A stretch of DNA of 64,000 bases from assembly GCA_028023455.1 (NCBI GenBank), contig JAQFVV010012398.1:10155160-10219159 (forward strand), read 5' to 3'. Of the stretch, positions 12,717-24,054 are shown one piece after another. Every line of letters starts with the position of its first letter. Position 1 is the first letter of the stretch. Under the pieces are notes generated by a model. It saw only the letters and a program-made list of their open reading frames with translations. It searched no databases and had not been told where the DNA came from. The position numbers were made by a program, and so were the translations under genes. This DNA comes from Epiperipatus broadwayi. Lineage: Eukaryota > Onychophora > Udeonychophora > Euonychophora > Peripatidae.

Positions 12717-13100
12717 CAAACAATCACAAAAGTCAATCTTGTGACTATACATAATGTATGGAGACCGTTAATCACCTTTGCTCTTAGGAAAAGGTGGAGA
12801 AATCAGGAGGCACCTTTTTAAGTATATGACATTTCTATTGACTATTGCCTTTGGCAGGATGACTCAGTTGGTTATAGTGTTACCTTAAAATTCAATACTC
12901 AAGAATCTAAGGGTCTGTGTTCAATTCTCATGCTAGTACAGTTACAGGTCAGTCCAGCAACACCTGAAGAAGAGAGGAGATTAATACCTCTCAAAATATT
13001 GTGTATACACCATCCTGTTTGATGTGCTTTCTCTAAAGACATTCAAATACTCATATTAGATGATGGAAATAATCCAATATATAAATACAACTAAAACACT
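12717..13100 (-). repeat. PLE-associated repeat X, copy 2 (contains tRNA-like box, plus strand)
   Basis: Reverse complement of 11,770-12,055. On the plus strand 12,856-12,945 reads GGCAGGATGACTCAGTTGGT (box-A-like), then AAGAATCTAAGGGTCTG and TGTTCAATTCTC (box-B-like). The A-B spacing is longer than in a normal tRNA, so this is a tRNA-derived module, not a tRNA gene. On the minus strand it follows directly downstream of the PLE 2 minus-strand copy, consistent with a PLE 3' UTR or pseudo-LTR. Confidence 0.6.
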
Positions 13101-13109
13101 ATCATCACA

Positions 13110-14185
13110 AACCTTCAGGAGAATGCATCTTATTCTAAATTTGGACTTTCAAATGCTAGAATACTGTATTAAGAAAAGGTTATAATAAATGTGATGCTTA
13201 GTGCTTTCAAGACCTACTTGGTCTCTTATTTATAGCACTGAGAATTAAATGGGAGGGTGCACATATAAATGATAAGTTTATTCAAATGTATTCAAATTAT
13301 ATGGCTCATTTCATCAATAGGGGGAGCAGGACTAATTTGCGATTGTTGGCTATATGCCATGCTTCTTTGAACTTGCATTTGACATTGTTTTTCTCAATGC
13401 ACATGATGTTAGTGATTGTGGGCTCAAATATATGGCCCATTACATTTTGGTGCTCAAGGAAGACAGACTTGTGATTTAGGTTGTTACTTTTTTACAAAGA
13501 TATTTATGTTGTTATAACCTTGTGATGAAGCTGGCTCTGAATTCAAAGTAGTAGATAGTGCTGCATTCAGCTTTGTGCATGTTATATACAGTGTGAAAGA
13601 TTCATTCAATAGGGAGTTTATTTTTTGAATTATTTACGAGTCTATTTATTGTGGGTGGAGTGTAAAAGCTCTGTTGATGGAATAATGAGCAAATTTTAGT
13701 TAAGTTTTTGAACTATGTATGGGATATAAGGGAACAATATCCATGGTTTGTCATTTTTTGGCAGGTTCTAATTTTTTATAGAAGTTGTTCACTATCTGTG
13801 TGAGAGATCTATATTTGTATCTACCATTACATAAATCCTCTAGATATTTCTTGATGTATGCCTTAGGGGATGGCTTCATGCTAAAAATGGTGGTTTCTGT
13901 AGAGAAATGATGATAGGCCAGCATACTTGTTTGTTTTGGAGAAATGACTGAGGATGCATATAACTCATTTCTATTGGCTTGATAAACATTTTGTAGTTTA
14001 GGTAAAGCTTCTCTCTCTGCATGTATGTTGAGATATTTTAGCACCTTTTGTTCATCTTCTGATTCAATTATCCAGGTTAGTATGGCTTTTGCCTCAAACT
14101 CCAATTTAAATTTTATTGATGTGCACTCTGGGGAATATATGCATACATCATCAATGTATTGTGTGTATATTAATCTAGGGTCATT
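13110..14185 (-). pseudogene. Penelope-like element 2, minus-strand copy (RT motif C to GIY-YIG end)
   Basis: On the minus strand, just upstream of position 14,104, the frame reads QYIDDVCIYSPE. This is RT motif C (YxDD), with YIDD as used by Penelope-type RTs. It runs on into a 117-codon open frame (14,104-13,751) beginning MEFEAKAILTWIIESEDEQK. After decay, the tail near 13,470-13,330 reads EKNNVKCKFKEAWHIANN, the C-terminal part of a GIY-YIG endonuclease. Homology to the plus-strand copy continues to about 13,120. The 3' side adjoins repeat X. The segment encoding the N-terminal half of the endonuclease seems to be missing compared with the plus copy. Confidence 0.75.
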
Positions 14186-15760
14186 CTAACCTGGACAATT
14201 GAATCAGAAGACCTTCACATATATGTGCAGAAAGAGAACCTTTATCTAAACTACAAAATGCTTATCAAGCCAATAAAATGAGGTAATATGCACTGGACCA
14301 TTTCTTCCAAAACACACAGGCCTATCATGATTTCTCTATAGTCCATCATAAGGTCAACATTGAGAAATATCTAGAAGATTTATGCCACATCGAATACAAA
14401 TATAGATCTTGCACAAGAATAGTGAACAATAACAACAATGTTAGACCATACTCACCAAAAGATGACAAACCATGGACAATGCTCCTTTATATTTGATGCA
14501 TAGCCAAATACTTAACCAAAATCTGCTGGCCATCCCATTGAATAGACTTTGACTCTCTGCCCACAACAAATAGACTTATAAATAATTCGAAATATAAAAT
14601 TCCTTATTGAACAAATACCTTATACCATATATAAGACAGCATGCACCCAAGCTGTATGCAATGGTATCTACTGTAGTGAATCCTGAACTAGCCTCATTGC
14701 AAGGCTATCACAACATAAATATCTCTATGAAAGAATGACAAATAACCCAGAGCACAAGTCTATTTCTTCAAGCACCAAGATGTATATTATATCCATAAAA
14801 TGTTCAGATTGATATATATATATATATATAAAGATTATGATATCATTATATGATATTACTTATTAATAACAGTAATATATCATTCATTCAATTTCCAATT
14901 GATCTAAGAATTGCAATATCTGTTTGTTATTAGTATTGTTGTATCTGGTAACATATATAAAAGTCATTACTTTATATTTTACTATCAATTATAGAGATTT
15001 ATATATACATCAGTTTAGTTTTATTAGTTTTTAAACTCTATCAATATAAGTTTAACTAATAACAATTTCTGTAAATGGGTTTAACCAGAAATAGAAGTGT
15101 GTGGAATAAAAACACAACTTGATGGTATGTTGCATATTTGGTTATTTGGGTACCATTGAATAGGCTTTGATATTCTGCCTGCAACAAATAGACTTATAAA
15201 CAATTTGAAAGATAAACTCTCTATTGAACAAATATGTTATACCATATATAAGATAGCTTGCCCTCAAGCTGTATGCAGCCCTATCTACTATGGTGAATCC
15301 TGAACCAGCCTCATCACAAGACTATCACAGTATAAATATCTCTATGAACGAGTGACAAATAACCCAGAGCACACCTATTTCTTCAAGCACCAAAATGTAA
15401 TGAGTCATACAATCGAGTCCACAGTCATAAACATTGCATGTATCAAGTAAAACAATGTCAAAAGTAAGATCAAAGAAGCATAGCATATAGTCAACAATCC
15501 CAACTCCATAAATAAAAAATCATGCTTCCTCCTTTCAAAGAACTGGCCACATCATTTAAATACATTTGAATAAATCTATCATATATATAAACATGAACCC
15601 TCCCACTTAACAGTCAGTGCTAGGAATATGACGCCATAAGAAGACCTCGAAAGTGCTACATTTGATTCAAAATGCATTTATTATAAACTTTTTTAACACA
15701 GCATCCAATAGCTCAAAAGTTGAATTTACAATTGAATAAGAAAAGTCACTACTTTAATTA
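14186..15760 (+). pseudogene. Penelope-like element 2, plus-strand copy, head-to-head with the minus copy
   Basis: It starts abruptly at about 14,186 with sequence equivalent to the minus copy just after YIDD (TWTIESED), giving a head-to-head junction. It continues through the linker. The endonuclease part is present twice: 14,539-14,785 and 15,155-15,402, both with NRLINN, then in another frame YTIYK and, in the second copy, IYYGES (the GIY-YIG core). The second copy then continues to the tail KNNVKSKIKEA near 15,440-15,480 and the 3' end near 15,760. About 370 bp of unrelated AT-rich DNA with a short (TA)n separates the two. Stops and frameshifts are frequent. Confidence 0.75.
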
Positions 15761-17321
15761 ATTAACTTACTATATCATATTTAGAGTAGATAGATTAATG
15801 TAAAGAAATAAATTAATATGGTCAAAGATTAGCAATTAAGCATAAACAAATATTTGTTTATAAATATAGTGATAAAATAAATAATTACTTTTAATTTTTA
15901 GTGCTTGTATTTTATTCTTTTGAATCTTGTCTTTGCCAGAAAAAAATGTAGTTATGCAAATAAAATAAAAACTAACACTTTATTCGGTGATAATTATCCT
16001 TGTAAAGCTTTTTTTTTTTTTTCACAGAGTTTTGAAATACATTTCTCATATATTCATAAATTTAAAATGGGCTTCTTCATCCACTAATTTATCCATATGA
16101 TTGTTGTATATAAAAAAAATGTAAGTTCTGCCAATTAACAAAATGGGTCATGAGATTTCTTCAATGATCAGTCCATGTTTTGCTGGTCATTCTCAGTAAA
16201 TCTTTCTTCTCTCTTGGTAAGAAATAATTAAGTATTCATGTATGACAGAGCTAGAATGAAGGTATTAAGTATTTTCTTCATGCTAGGTTATACAGGTTAA
16301 ACATTTCACTTTCTTCTTCCATAAAATACCATATAGTCAGGGATGGATTTTTAAGTTTTCTCAGCAAGCTATTTGTTTAAAATTTATCTTATATACATAT
16401 AAAACCGCAATCTATTTCACCTATAAATTCATTCTGTTATTTCCAACTTTCAGAAAGTATATATGTGTTCCAATGGTTTTCACAAAATATAGACTGATTG
16501 ACTGACTTAAATTTTTTTTACTGAGTTTTATAGACATTATCAACTTAATTATTGAAATCCAACTCTCTATAGAGTGTTTATTAATAAACAACTTAATTAG
16601 AAACCTACTTAAAGATAATTGTCAAAGTCTACCTTTTTGATAAACACAGCCATGTCATGCTTACTAATCATGATTGGAAATGGACAAAGACAAAACAGAA
16701 AAAAAATTATTATTATTAACTCTTTAGTTATACAAATTATTCTGAACTTTCACCTCTTAATAATTGAAAGTTAGTTTAAGACTTCTATTGGGGACTTGAA
16801 AAATTTAAAAAATTGTTTTCTCCCTCCCCCCACTTAACAAGTTTTTTTTTTTTTATTAATACAGAAATATTTGAGAGAAAACATAAAGAACTCTCACACA
16901 TATACTGGAACAAAATGTTTATTTATTGAGATTTTTAGCATTAAAAATGCTAATCATTATTAACATTATATTGGACAATAACACTTTATTTACCGAGGGT
17001 TTTAGAATGAAGATGCAGTTGATTAAATAGCTTTCATATTTGACATTTACATTTAAAGCATGATGTAGCAGACATAGCTATGATATATTATTTTTGAAAT
17101 TATTTTTTTAAAATATGTTTAATACACTTTTGCAGTTATTGAAACTAAACACTAACACATAAAACTAATTAAAATTCAAAAGGAAAGCTCATATTTTAAT
17201 TAATTCTCTACTATTTGTAAATCATTCTTTTTGAACCTGATGTAAATAACAAATATATGTATGTATGTAAATATGCACCATTAGTTCCTTTCATATAAAA
17301 TTAAGATATATATATATATAT
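15761..17321. other. AT-rich DNA, no feature seen
   Basis: No coding or transposon signature. A T-run at about 16,010-16,022 and a (TA)n run at about 17,307-17,321 that directly abuts the next repeat. Confidence 0.5.
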
Positions 17322-18492
17322 TGTAACAGGAACTGGATTCAAACCCTGTTACAAAAAGGGAACGAAAATGTAGTTTGTAGATAATTTTTTTCTTTATTTA
17401 TATATTATTAGTATTATATAATTATTTGTAAAAGTCACACATACCAAGCACACATGTATTTGCTGGAACGAGGGGTGTGGGCATATATTATGAGTGGCAT
17501 ACGTATATGTAGGTAAATATTATTGTTGAGAACAGGAAAATAGAAATTTGAAAGACTTTAAAGCAGGTAAAAGAAAAGTTTCTTTTGTGAGTATAAACTT
17601 CCTGAATGAATTGGCCAAATGGATCGCATTGTTCAATAAAAAGAAAGAAAAATAAAGAAAGCAAAATCCAACTGCTTGAATGGATATATTTTTTTTGTGT
17701 GTTTGTTTTAATTAAATGGATTTTTCAGAAATAATGTTGATTAAGAAAAAAAAAAAGAAATATGAACATGGAATGCCATTAGTTATTGAACTATTTTCGA
17801 TCTCTTTTGTTTGGTTAAAGTTGACAAAAGGATGTATAATTAAAAGTTCAGGAATTTAAAAGAAAAAAAAGAGATAAGTAAAAGTCAAGATCGCTAAGTG
17901 GTTTTCCTTTTGTTTGACATTTTTATAAGAAAATCTATTTTTGAAACAAAGAAATACCAGCGATCAGGAGGGAGGCAACTGGGATTGATTAATTAATTAA
18001 AAAAAACGGACAGTTGAGCTCTGCTAGTCTGACGTATAAGAAGTGCAGATATTCTAAATTTTTATTGAAGAAAATTTATTAGGAAAAGCCATTACATTAG
18101 CCGAAAAGTGGAAAGTTGGAGCAGTAAGTTGTGTGAACTGAACTATATATATAAGTGACCTCATGGATCGCTTGGGGTAGAATCACCATCGTGCCTGGTC
18201 AGTGTTTGGACTCAGCCATTTTAATATGCCACGTAAATATATTCCACAGTCAACATCTCCAACTGCCCTACATAACTAAAGCTATTTGAATCCAGTGTAG
18301 ATCGTATGCCATTCCGGAATTAAGCTGAAAGAATAAGGAACAGAAGATTGAATACGCCACTTTAGAGGGACTAAAGGAATGAAATGTTAAGTGGAAGCGG
18401 TGGACGCCATATTTGCCTAGGTAAAATCCCGGAATCGTTTTGCGAGTGGACTCAAAAACACATACACCAGTTATTCATATTATACTATACCG
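17322..18492 (+). repeat. hairpin-headed repeat A (possible solo LTR)
   Basis: It begins after (TA)n with TGTAACAGG...CCTGTTACA (17,322-17,353), a 9-bp stem whose loop holds GGATTCAAACC, similar to a tRNA T-arm (box B). GC content rises over the next 1.1 kb, with a TATA-like ACTATATATATAAG at about 18,141. The GC-rich block stops at about 18,492 at ACCG/GTAAATA, which resembles a splice donor. Similar heads occur at 24,055 and 30,162. A TG start and promoter-like layout suggest an LTR, but I find no clear CA end or target duplication. Confidence 0.4.
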
Positions 18493-19394
18493 GTAAATAT
18501 ACACTTATTATGCCATTTTAAATGTTTAAAGTTAATCCAACCTAATTGCAAGAATATTTCATAATATACCTGTATTATTAAATTTTTTTTATTGTCTTCT
18601 CCTTAATATAATTCATTAAAAATATTTATTATATGTATATGTGTGCCATTTATTGATTGTGTTTTTTGAATAAGTATTAGTAGATCTGTAATTAAATTAT
18701 TGATTTAGTGCGATACATGTTATAGAATTTAAGAGTTTCAAAATCTTATACACGTGCATGCTGGTGTGAATTTAATGATAATTTATAGCGAGACAGATTA
18801 GATAGTAAGGTATATGAGAATTGTAAAAGGTTTAGTTTAAACTTTAATGGGAATAAAAGAGAATAGAAAGAATTGATTTGAAATTTCATTCCCTTTCGTT
18901 TCTTCTTCGGCGCTACATCTCTGAGCATTAAGACGGGCAACTAATTAAAAGACTGAATCAAATAAATATTTAATAAGCCCTACGATTCTTGTAAATGAGA
19001 TTGGCACTTGGCAATGAACAAAAACAAATATACGTTTTCCATAAACGTAGAGGTCTCATTAAAAGTTACATTAAAGCTGGGAGGGTTCAATTTCATTACC
19101 TGATATGTATGTGTTCTGCTGTCGGTTGCTTCACTTACCCCTTTGAATAACCCAAAGTTCAAGAAAACTTCGTATAAGGGGTGAATGACTCAATTTGTTT
19201 TCAGGAAAACTTTGTTATAGGAAGGGCCGTTAGTAATACATGCGTCACTGTAAAAATTCACCCTCGGAAAGAAAGAATAACTGTAAAAAAATTGGTTTGA
19301 TAAGAATAAAGGTTTGCATTCAGCTGAGTTAAAATTTTAAAAACGTAAATGTACACTGACAATGGTGTAAATTGTTTCAATATATATATATACA
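18493..19394. other. mixed AT-rich DNA with a moderately GC-richer patch
   Basis: 18,880-19,270 is less AT-rich than its surroundings and holds two short minus-strand open frames (60-64 codons) without recognisable motifs. An imperfect direct repeat, AAGAAAACTTCGTATAAGGG at 19,161 and AGGAAAACTTTGTTATAGGA at 19,204, is visible. No function assigned. Confidence 0.4.
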
Positions 19395-20430
19395 CACCTG
19401 GGTCTCTTTTTACGCGGACTTATTTAACACGATTTTGAAGTTACGCGATTTTGAAGTTCACCGGAAGTCAACCTCCGATAATGCGCTATTACTTTAAATA
19501 ATAAATTTCATGCACTTACGTTATATTGAAAGTAATAGCACATTATTGGAATTCGACTTTCATCTTAGTAATTTCAATATTTTCAGTGCTTTATAATAGT
19601 AAGATTTTATGCAATAATAAACTTAAAATCATGATTTCCACATTTTATGTATACACATATTAAATTTTAAAAGATTATGATGTAAATTTGTTCAAACATT
19701 GTGCGTGTTAATTTTGCATTTTAAATCACATTCTGTTTTTGCTTTTTAAAAAAGAACGTAATCAATTATTAATCATTTAGTGTCTGCAAGTTTATTTTTA
19801 AAAGGTGAGTAATAGCAGTAAAATGAAATTTGATTTTTAAACGGAATTGAAAATTAAAGACAAAAATAAGAATTTAATTTTTAGTTGTTAGTTTTAATTA
19901 AATTTTTCCCAGCAGTGGTGAATAAATGTCTTTTTATTATCGTAAGTCTAAGTTCATAAACAATTATTAAAATCATCATCTCGAAGATTAATTACTAATT
20001 ATGTTGTCACCGGAAATCCATTGCCCTAATATGAGTGTGAAGTTAGCGCTAGTTGTATTTCCTCAGTTTGCAAACGAACATGTTTTCAGCAAATATCGAT
20101 AATAATTAAAACGTGTATATAAAAAAAATGTAAATTATGCATAAAAATATATTATTTTGAATAAAATTAAATATTATAGTTAAAAAAAGTTTGTCTTGTA
20201 TCAATTTTTTTCAAATTTGAAAATTTTTATTAGTCATATTTTATTTCCTTATTTTTTTTGCGCGCGAATTTTAAAGTAATTTTATGTTGGTGCTTTGCTT
20301 TTACGCGAATTTTGAAAAATCACAGACCGCATCCCCCCCTTTTCAATGTAAGTTACGTCTATTTTTGCATGATTTCATTTGCGCGTGTTTTCTGAGGAAC
20401 CTATCTATCGCGTAAAACGAGACCCAGGTG
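19395..20430 (+). mobile_element. Tigger/pogo-like non-autonomous DNA transposon, copy 1
   Basis: Terminal inverted repeats: CACCTGGGTCTC at the left and GAGACCCAGGTG at the right. The right subterminal, read inward, is CGTTTTACGCGATAGATAGG then TTCC, the layout of Tigger/MER2-type ends (CAG..., then ...TTACG..., then GGTTCC). Flanking TA at 19,391-19,392 and 20,431-20,432 fits TA target choice, with two extra bases on the left. A second copy in inverted orientation lies at 59,605-60,559 and is alignable over both ends. There is no transposase frame. An internal inverted repeat of about 40 bp (19,467-19,555, including AATGCGCTATTACTTT and AAAGTAATAGCACATT) is present only in this copy. Confidence 0.85.
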
Positions 20431-20584
20431 TATATAATAGATACTATATACCTAAACTAATATAAACTATATAACTACATACTTCATCAATGGATTAAAT
20501 TAAGTGCAACTTAGGCATCATAATTTGTTTTGTTTTTTGATTAAATATTATTTCCTAAACTTTTTTTTTTTAATTTTCAAACCC

Positions 20585-20770
20585 CTGCATTTTTTTTTCC
20601 ACTTAAGAAAATATCCATGTTTTGATTTAAATATTTAATAATTACAGGTACTATAACTATTTACATAGTGTTTAACAAAATAGTTTCAATATAATATCAA
20701 ATTATACTCTGCAACCATAAGCACATTTTATTCTTTTGTAAATTAGTTTAGTAATTTTTAAACCATGTTT
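20585..20770 (+). repeat. dispersed repeat Y, copy 1
   Basis: ACTATTTACATAGTGTTTAA, CAAAATAGTTTCAATATAAT and CTGCAACCATAAGCACATTT match the reverse complement of 60,600-60,790, with about one mismatch in ten by eye. Both copies lie close to a Tigger-like element, but on opposite sides relative to its orientation, so they are not part of it. Class unknown. Confidence 0.7.
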
Positions 20771-21640
20771 AATATGTTTTTACATGTAAGTAGTTGTTTA
20801 TGTTGTCAAATATTTACTATTTTGTGTTTTGTTGATTGTGCTAGCATTTTTTTAAACCTTGGTTTAATAATTTATTTTGCCACCATACATTTGATATATT
20901 TTAAAAGTAGAAATTTTTATTTGGCTTATTTTGGGGCATTTCCTAATTATTATTATTTGATTTTGAGAGTTATTTGATTTGTTGTTGATTTACTAACATT
21001 TTTTGTCATTTCTTAATTACTAATTTTTTTGATATTTAATTTTGAGTTATTTGGATTTTTTGATCACATGATTACATTTATTTCTATGACAGTTTTGTAG
21101 TATTGCTGATAAAAACTGCAATATTTTAATTGCATTAAACAAAATAATTCAACAGTAATTTGGAGGTTACCTTAGAAACAAACTGGTGAAGAGCATATTC
21201 TAAACCAGTACCAGTTTTTAAATTTTACAAATCCACCGGTTCCATTTAAAAATATTCTTCATGAGGTTCTAAGAATATAAAGAATAAATAATGGATTGCT
21301 TTTTTCACAAGAATTTCATTGTAACTAATAATGAGAAGAATTAAACATTTTATCTTTCCCTCCATATACACACACATACCCAAACATGTGCAAAGTGTGT
21401 AAGTCAATAATTACAAAGATAATAAACATCTAAGTGGATTCAATACATCTGCGATGATGGAAAAAACATGTAGTGAAGGTTATTTTTATGTACATGTGGC
21501 TAGAAAAATGCTTCTACAGAGAAATAGTAGTGGAAACAAAGTAAATAATAGAAGTAAAATTTTATCTTATTCCAAGATTTCATTGATCAAAAGTAAATAA
21601 TTTGATAAAGTTGTTTTTATTTTCATCTACATAAGACTTA
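20771..21640. other. AT-rich DNA, no feature seen
   Basis: Low-complexity T-rich sequence, with the word TTTCCTAATTA recurring. No coding signature beyond a hydrophobic chance frame at 20,765-20,977. Confidence 0.5.
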
Positions 21641-22560
21641 ACATTAACAGAATTAAATGAAGCATGGAGCAAGGAAAATTTACAAAAGATCAGTGAATCT
21701 TTTAATGTAAAGTTCAAGAGAAAATTATATGGTTCATTTAAATATATATATATATATTACAGAAAAATCGAATTGTCATTGATGTCACTGATAAATTTCT
21801 GTAGAATGTATAAATTTCTGAATGTACTCACAGCTAAAAACTTATGAGATTTGATTGTTCATATAGAGGACAATCTGAACTCTAAATATGTTATTCTAGA
21901 ATTTAAACAAGGGAATTACATGAAAATTTTAAGAAATCAATACATCAGACTGATATGCACTTGTAGTTATTAATCCAAATCGAAATAATATTATAATTGG
22001 GACTTTGAAGAGTGCCTGTCTGAATAGTATTACAAATTGAGGACTTCATTAAATTAATGGAACCATTTGGTATAGTTTTAGATTTTCAGCCAATGTTACT
22101 GATAAATACACAGGTATGTATATATGGGAATAGTTATTCATTTAAAGTTAGGCTTCATATTGATGCTGAGGTGAAGGATACACCATTACATATAACCGAT
22201 GAAAAAGGAACATTATGTGTAATGACTAAAGGAATAAAGCCTTAATTTTATCATTGTAAAAAGCGTGGACATTTTATCAATCTTTGTCCTAGATTGCAAT
22301 GCATAGAGTGTAAAGAGAAAATGACCCCAATGCATGTGTTAAAAGATAATCAATGAATTATTACAAAACAAACTGCTTGAAAAACACTCTGCAAAATAAA
22401 CAAGAGATTGGGAAATAAGTTCAATGACAGCAACCAATAAATCCTGAACAAGAAAGACAAATGGGGAAAATCACCCACAATCCTTACAGTCACACTTCCA
22501 ATTTTAACAGAAGTAACAATATAACTGATCACCACTATCTCATTTCTTGCCATTAGTTGA
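21640..22560 (+). pseudogene. LINE ORF1 remnant with zinc knuckle
   Basis: The frame at 22,057-22,245 starts MEPFGIVLDFQPMLLINTQV and runs to MTKGIKP. After a stop it continues in the same frame as FYHCKKRGHFINLCPRLQC, with IECKEK following. That is a CCHC-type zinc knuckle (CxxCxxxGHxxxxC) whose first Cys is lost next to the stop, followed by a second CxxC. ORF1/gag-like proteins of many LINEs bind RNA through such knuckles. The upstream part (21,640-22,050) is open only in pieces. I cannot tell which RT family in this window it belonged to. Confidence 0.6.
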
Positions 22561-24054
22561 AAATTAAATACATCTAATCACCCACAATGAAATAAAAGAT
22601 CATAAAGGGCATACATCTGAAAATGAATAGCCCGAAGCTGATCACATATGTATGATGGACTACTCTACAAAAAGTCAAAACATATTAGTATTGAAGATTC
22701 TGACTCCACATCTTGTCAAAAAGAATACTACTTGATGAAGAAGGTGTGTCATGTTAAAATACCTCAAATAAATATCTGAACTCTAGCTTAATGATCAGTA
22801 ATTCCCCATCATGTAATATAATTCCCAGAAATTCCCATCAGATAATGCAATAAATATTATCAACCCCAGTAATTAATTAGGAAAATAGATATTTTATTTT
22901 TGAATTTATTATTACAATTTTTTGTTTGTGCATATGTTTTTTTTTCCCATTTAAAATAAATATAGCAGCCCCCCCCCCCCCAATATATACATATATATAT
23001 ATATATTGAACCATGTAATACTTATTGATACTGGTTATATAGGATTTTCTATATATATATATGTAAAAACCGTACATATATATTTATCTTTTTCTTTTAA
23101 CATAACCAAATTGGGCTTCAAACAAATTAATGAAGCATTCGAAAAACACAACTATATTTCCTAGTTCTTCAGAACCTCGGGTTTTAATACAGCACAATCA
23201 TATCTAAAGCAGCTTTTAATTTTCGGGTGGCAACCCTCCCGGAGGAGTGAAAGAGGGCAATGGCCCCTAGTCTCGGACCACAGCAAGTTTTACAGAGTGA
23301 ATGCTTTGCAACAGTGTAAAAAGAATATAGGTACGTATAGATAAACATGTTCAATTGTATTTAATAAATTTTAATTTTTTTTTTTTTAAAAAATGTTAAC
23401 AAACTTTACTAACTTACTGCTTTAGTGATGATTAACTAGTATTTCCTTATTCTTTATAACTGATATCTTCAGGCAATATTTTGCAAAATAAAATGCATTA
23501 GCATTCAAACAAAAAATAATTGGTGAAATGGTTTATTTGGATTTTTATAAAACAAAATATTTAATTAAAAAACAAAAACAAAATATATTCTATTACTCTT
23601 TCATTTTCCATCCTCGTTGCATAAAGTATTATTATGTCAACTATACATTTATATAAACTAAAAATAATACATATTAACTGAAATATTAGTAAAATAAAAT
23701 ATATAACACAATGACTAATGTCAGATTAGACTTTTATAATTAAGTATTTCTCGTATTCACAAAGTCTTGTGGCAAATTTTTCTTTTGTTTATTTCCTTAT
23801 ATGGCTATGGCTTTGTGTTCCATTGTAAATTTCCTTTTTTTGTTTCACAAGCCATTTTTGATGTAATGTTATAAAAGTCCTAATTTTATTATTTTAAAGT
23901 TGACAGTAAGAAAGGCATATATAGGCAGTATATCAGCTCAAAGCTCCAGTATCATAGAAGATAATTAGGATGGTGATGACAGACATACTTGGTTTGTTAG
24001 CTCCTCCTATATAACACTTCACAGATATATATAGTTTCCATATTATTAATATAA
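22561..24054. other. AT-rich DNA with microsatellites and one GC-rich block
   Basis: It contains a C homopolymer (about 22,969-22,981), (TA)n runs near 22,989-23,006 and 23,050-23,062, and a GC-rich block at about 23,207-23,330 that ends at ATAG/GTACGT, a good donor consensus. One plus-strand frame is open through that block (includes FGWQPSRRSERGQWPLVSD), but no family is recognised. The remainder is AT-rich and featureless. Confidence 0.45.

Noticed and set aside
12853-12945. Possible tRNA gene
   Set aside because: Box A and box B are recognisable, but their spacing is too long, the acceptor stem does not close, and the module is repeated within repeat X.
18746-19162. Minus-strand frames of 60-64 codons in a GC-richer patch
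   Set aside because: No motif, no homology recognised, and the frames do not connect by plausible splice sites.
22877-23077. 66-codon minus-strand frame rich in Tyr, Ile and Gly
   Set aside because: It spans (TA)n and a C homopolymer; it is a low-complexity artefact.
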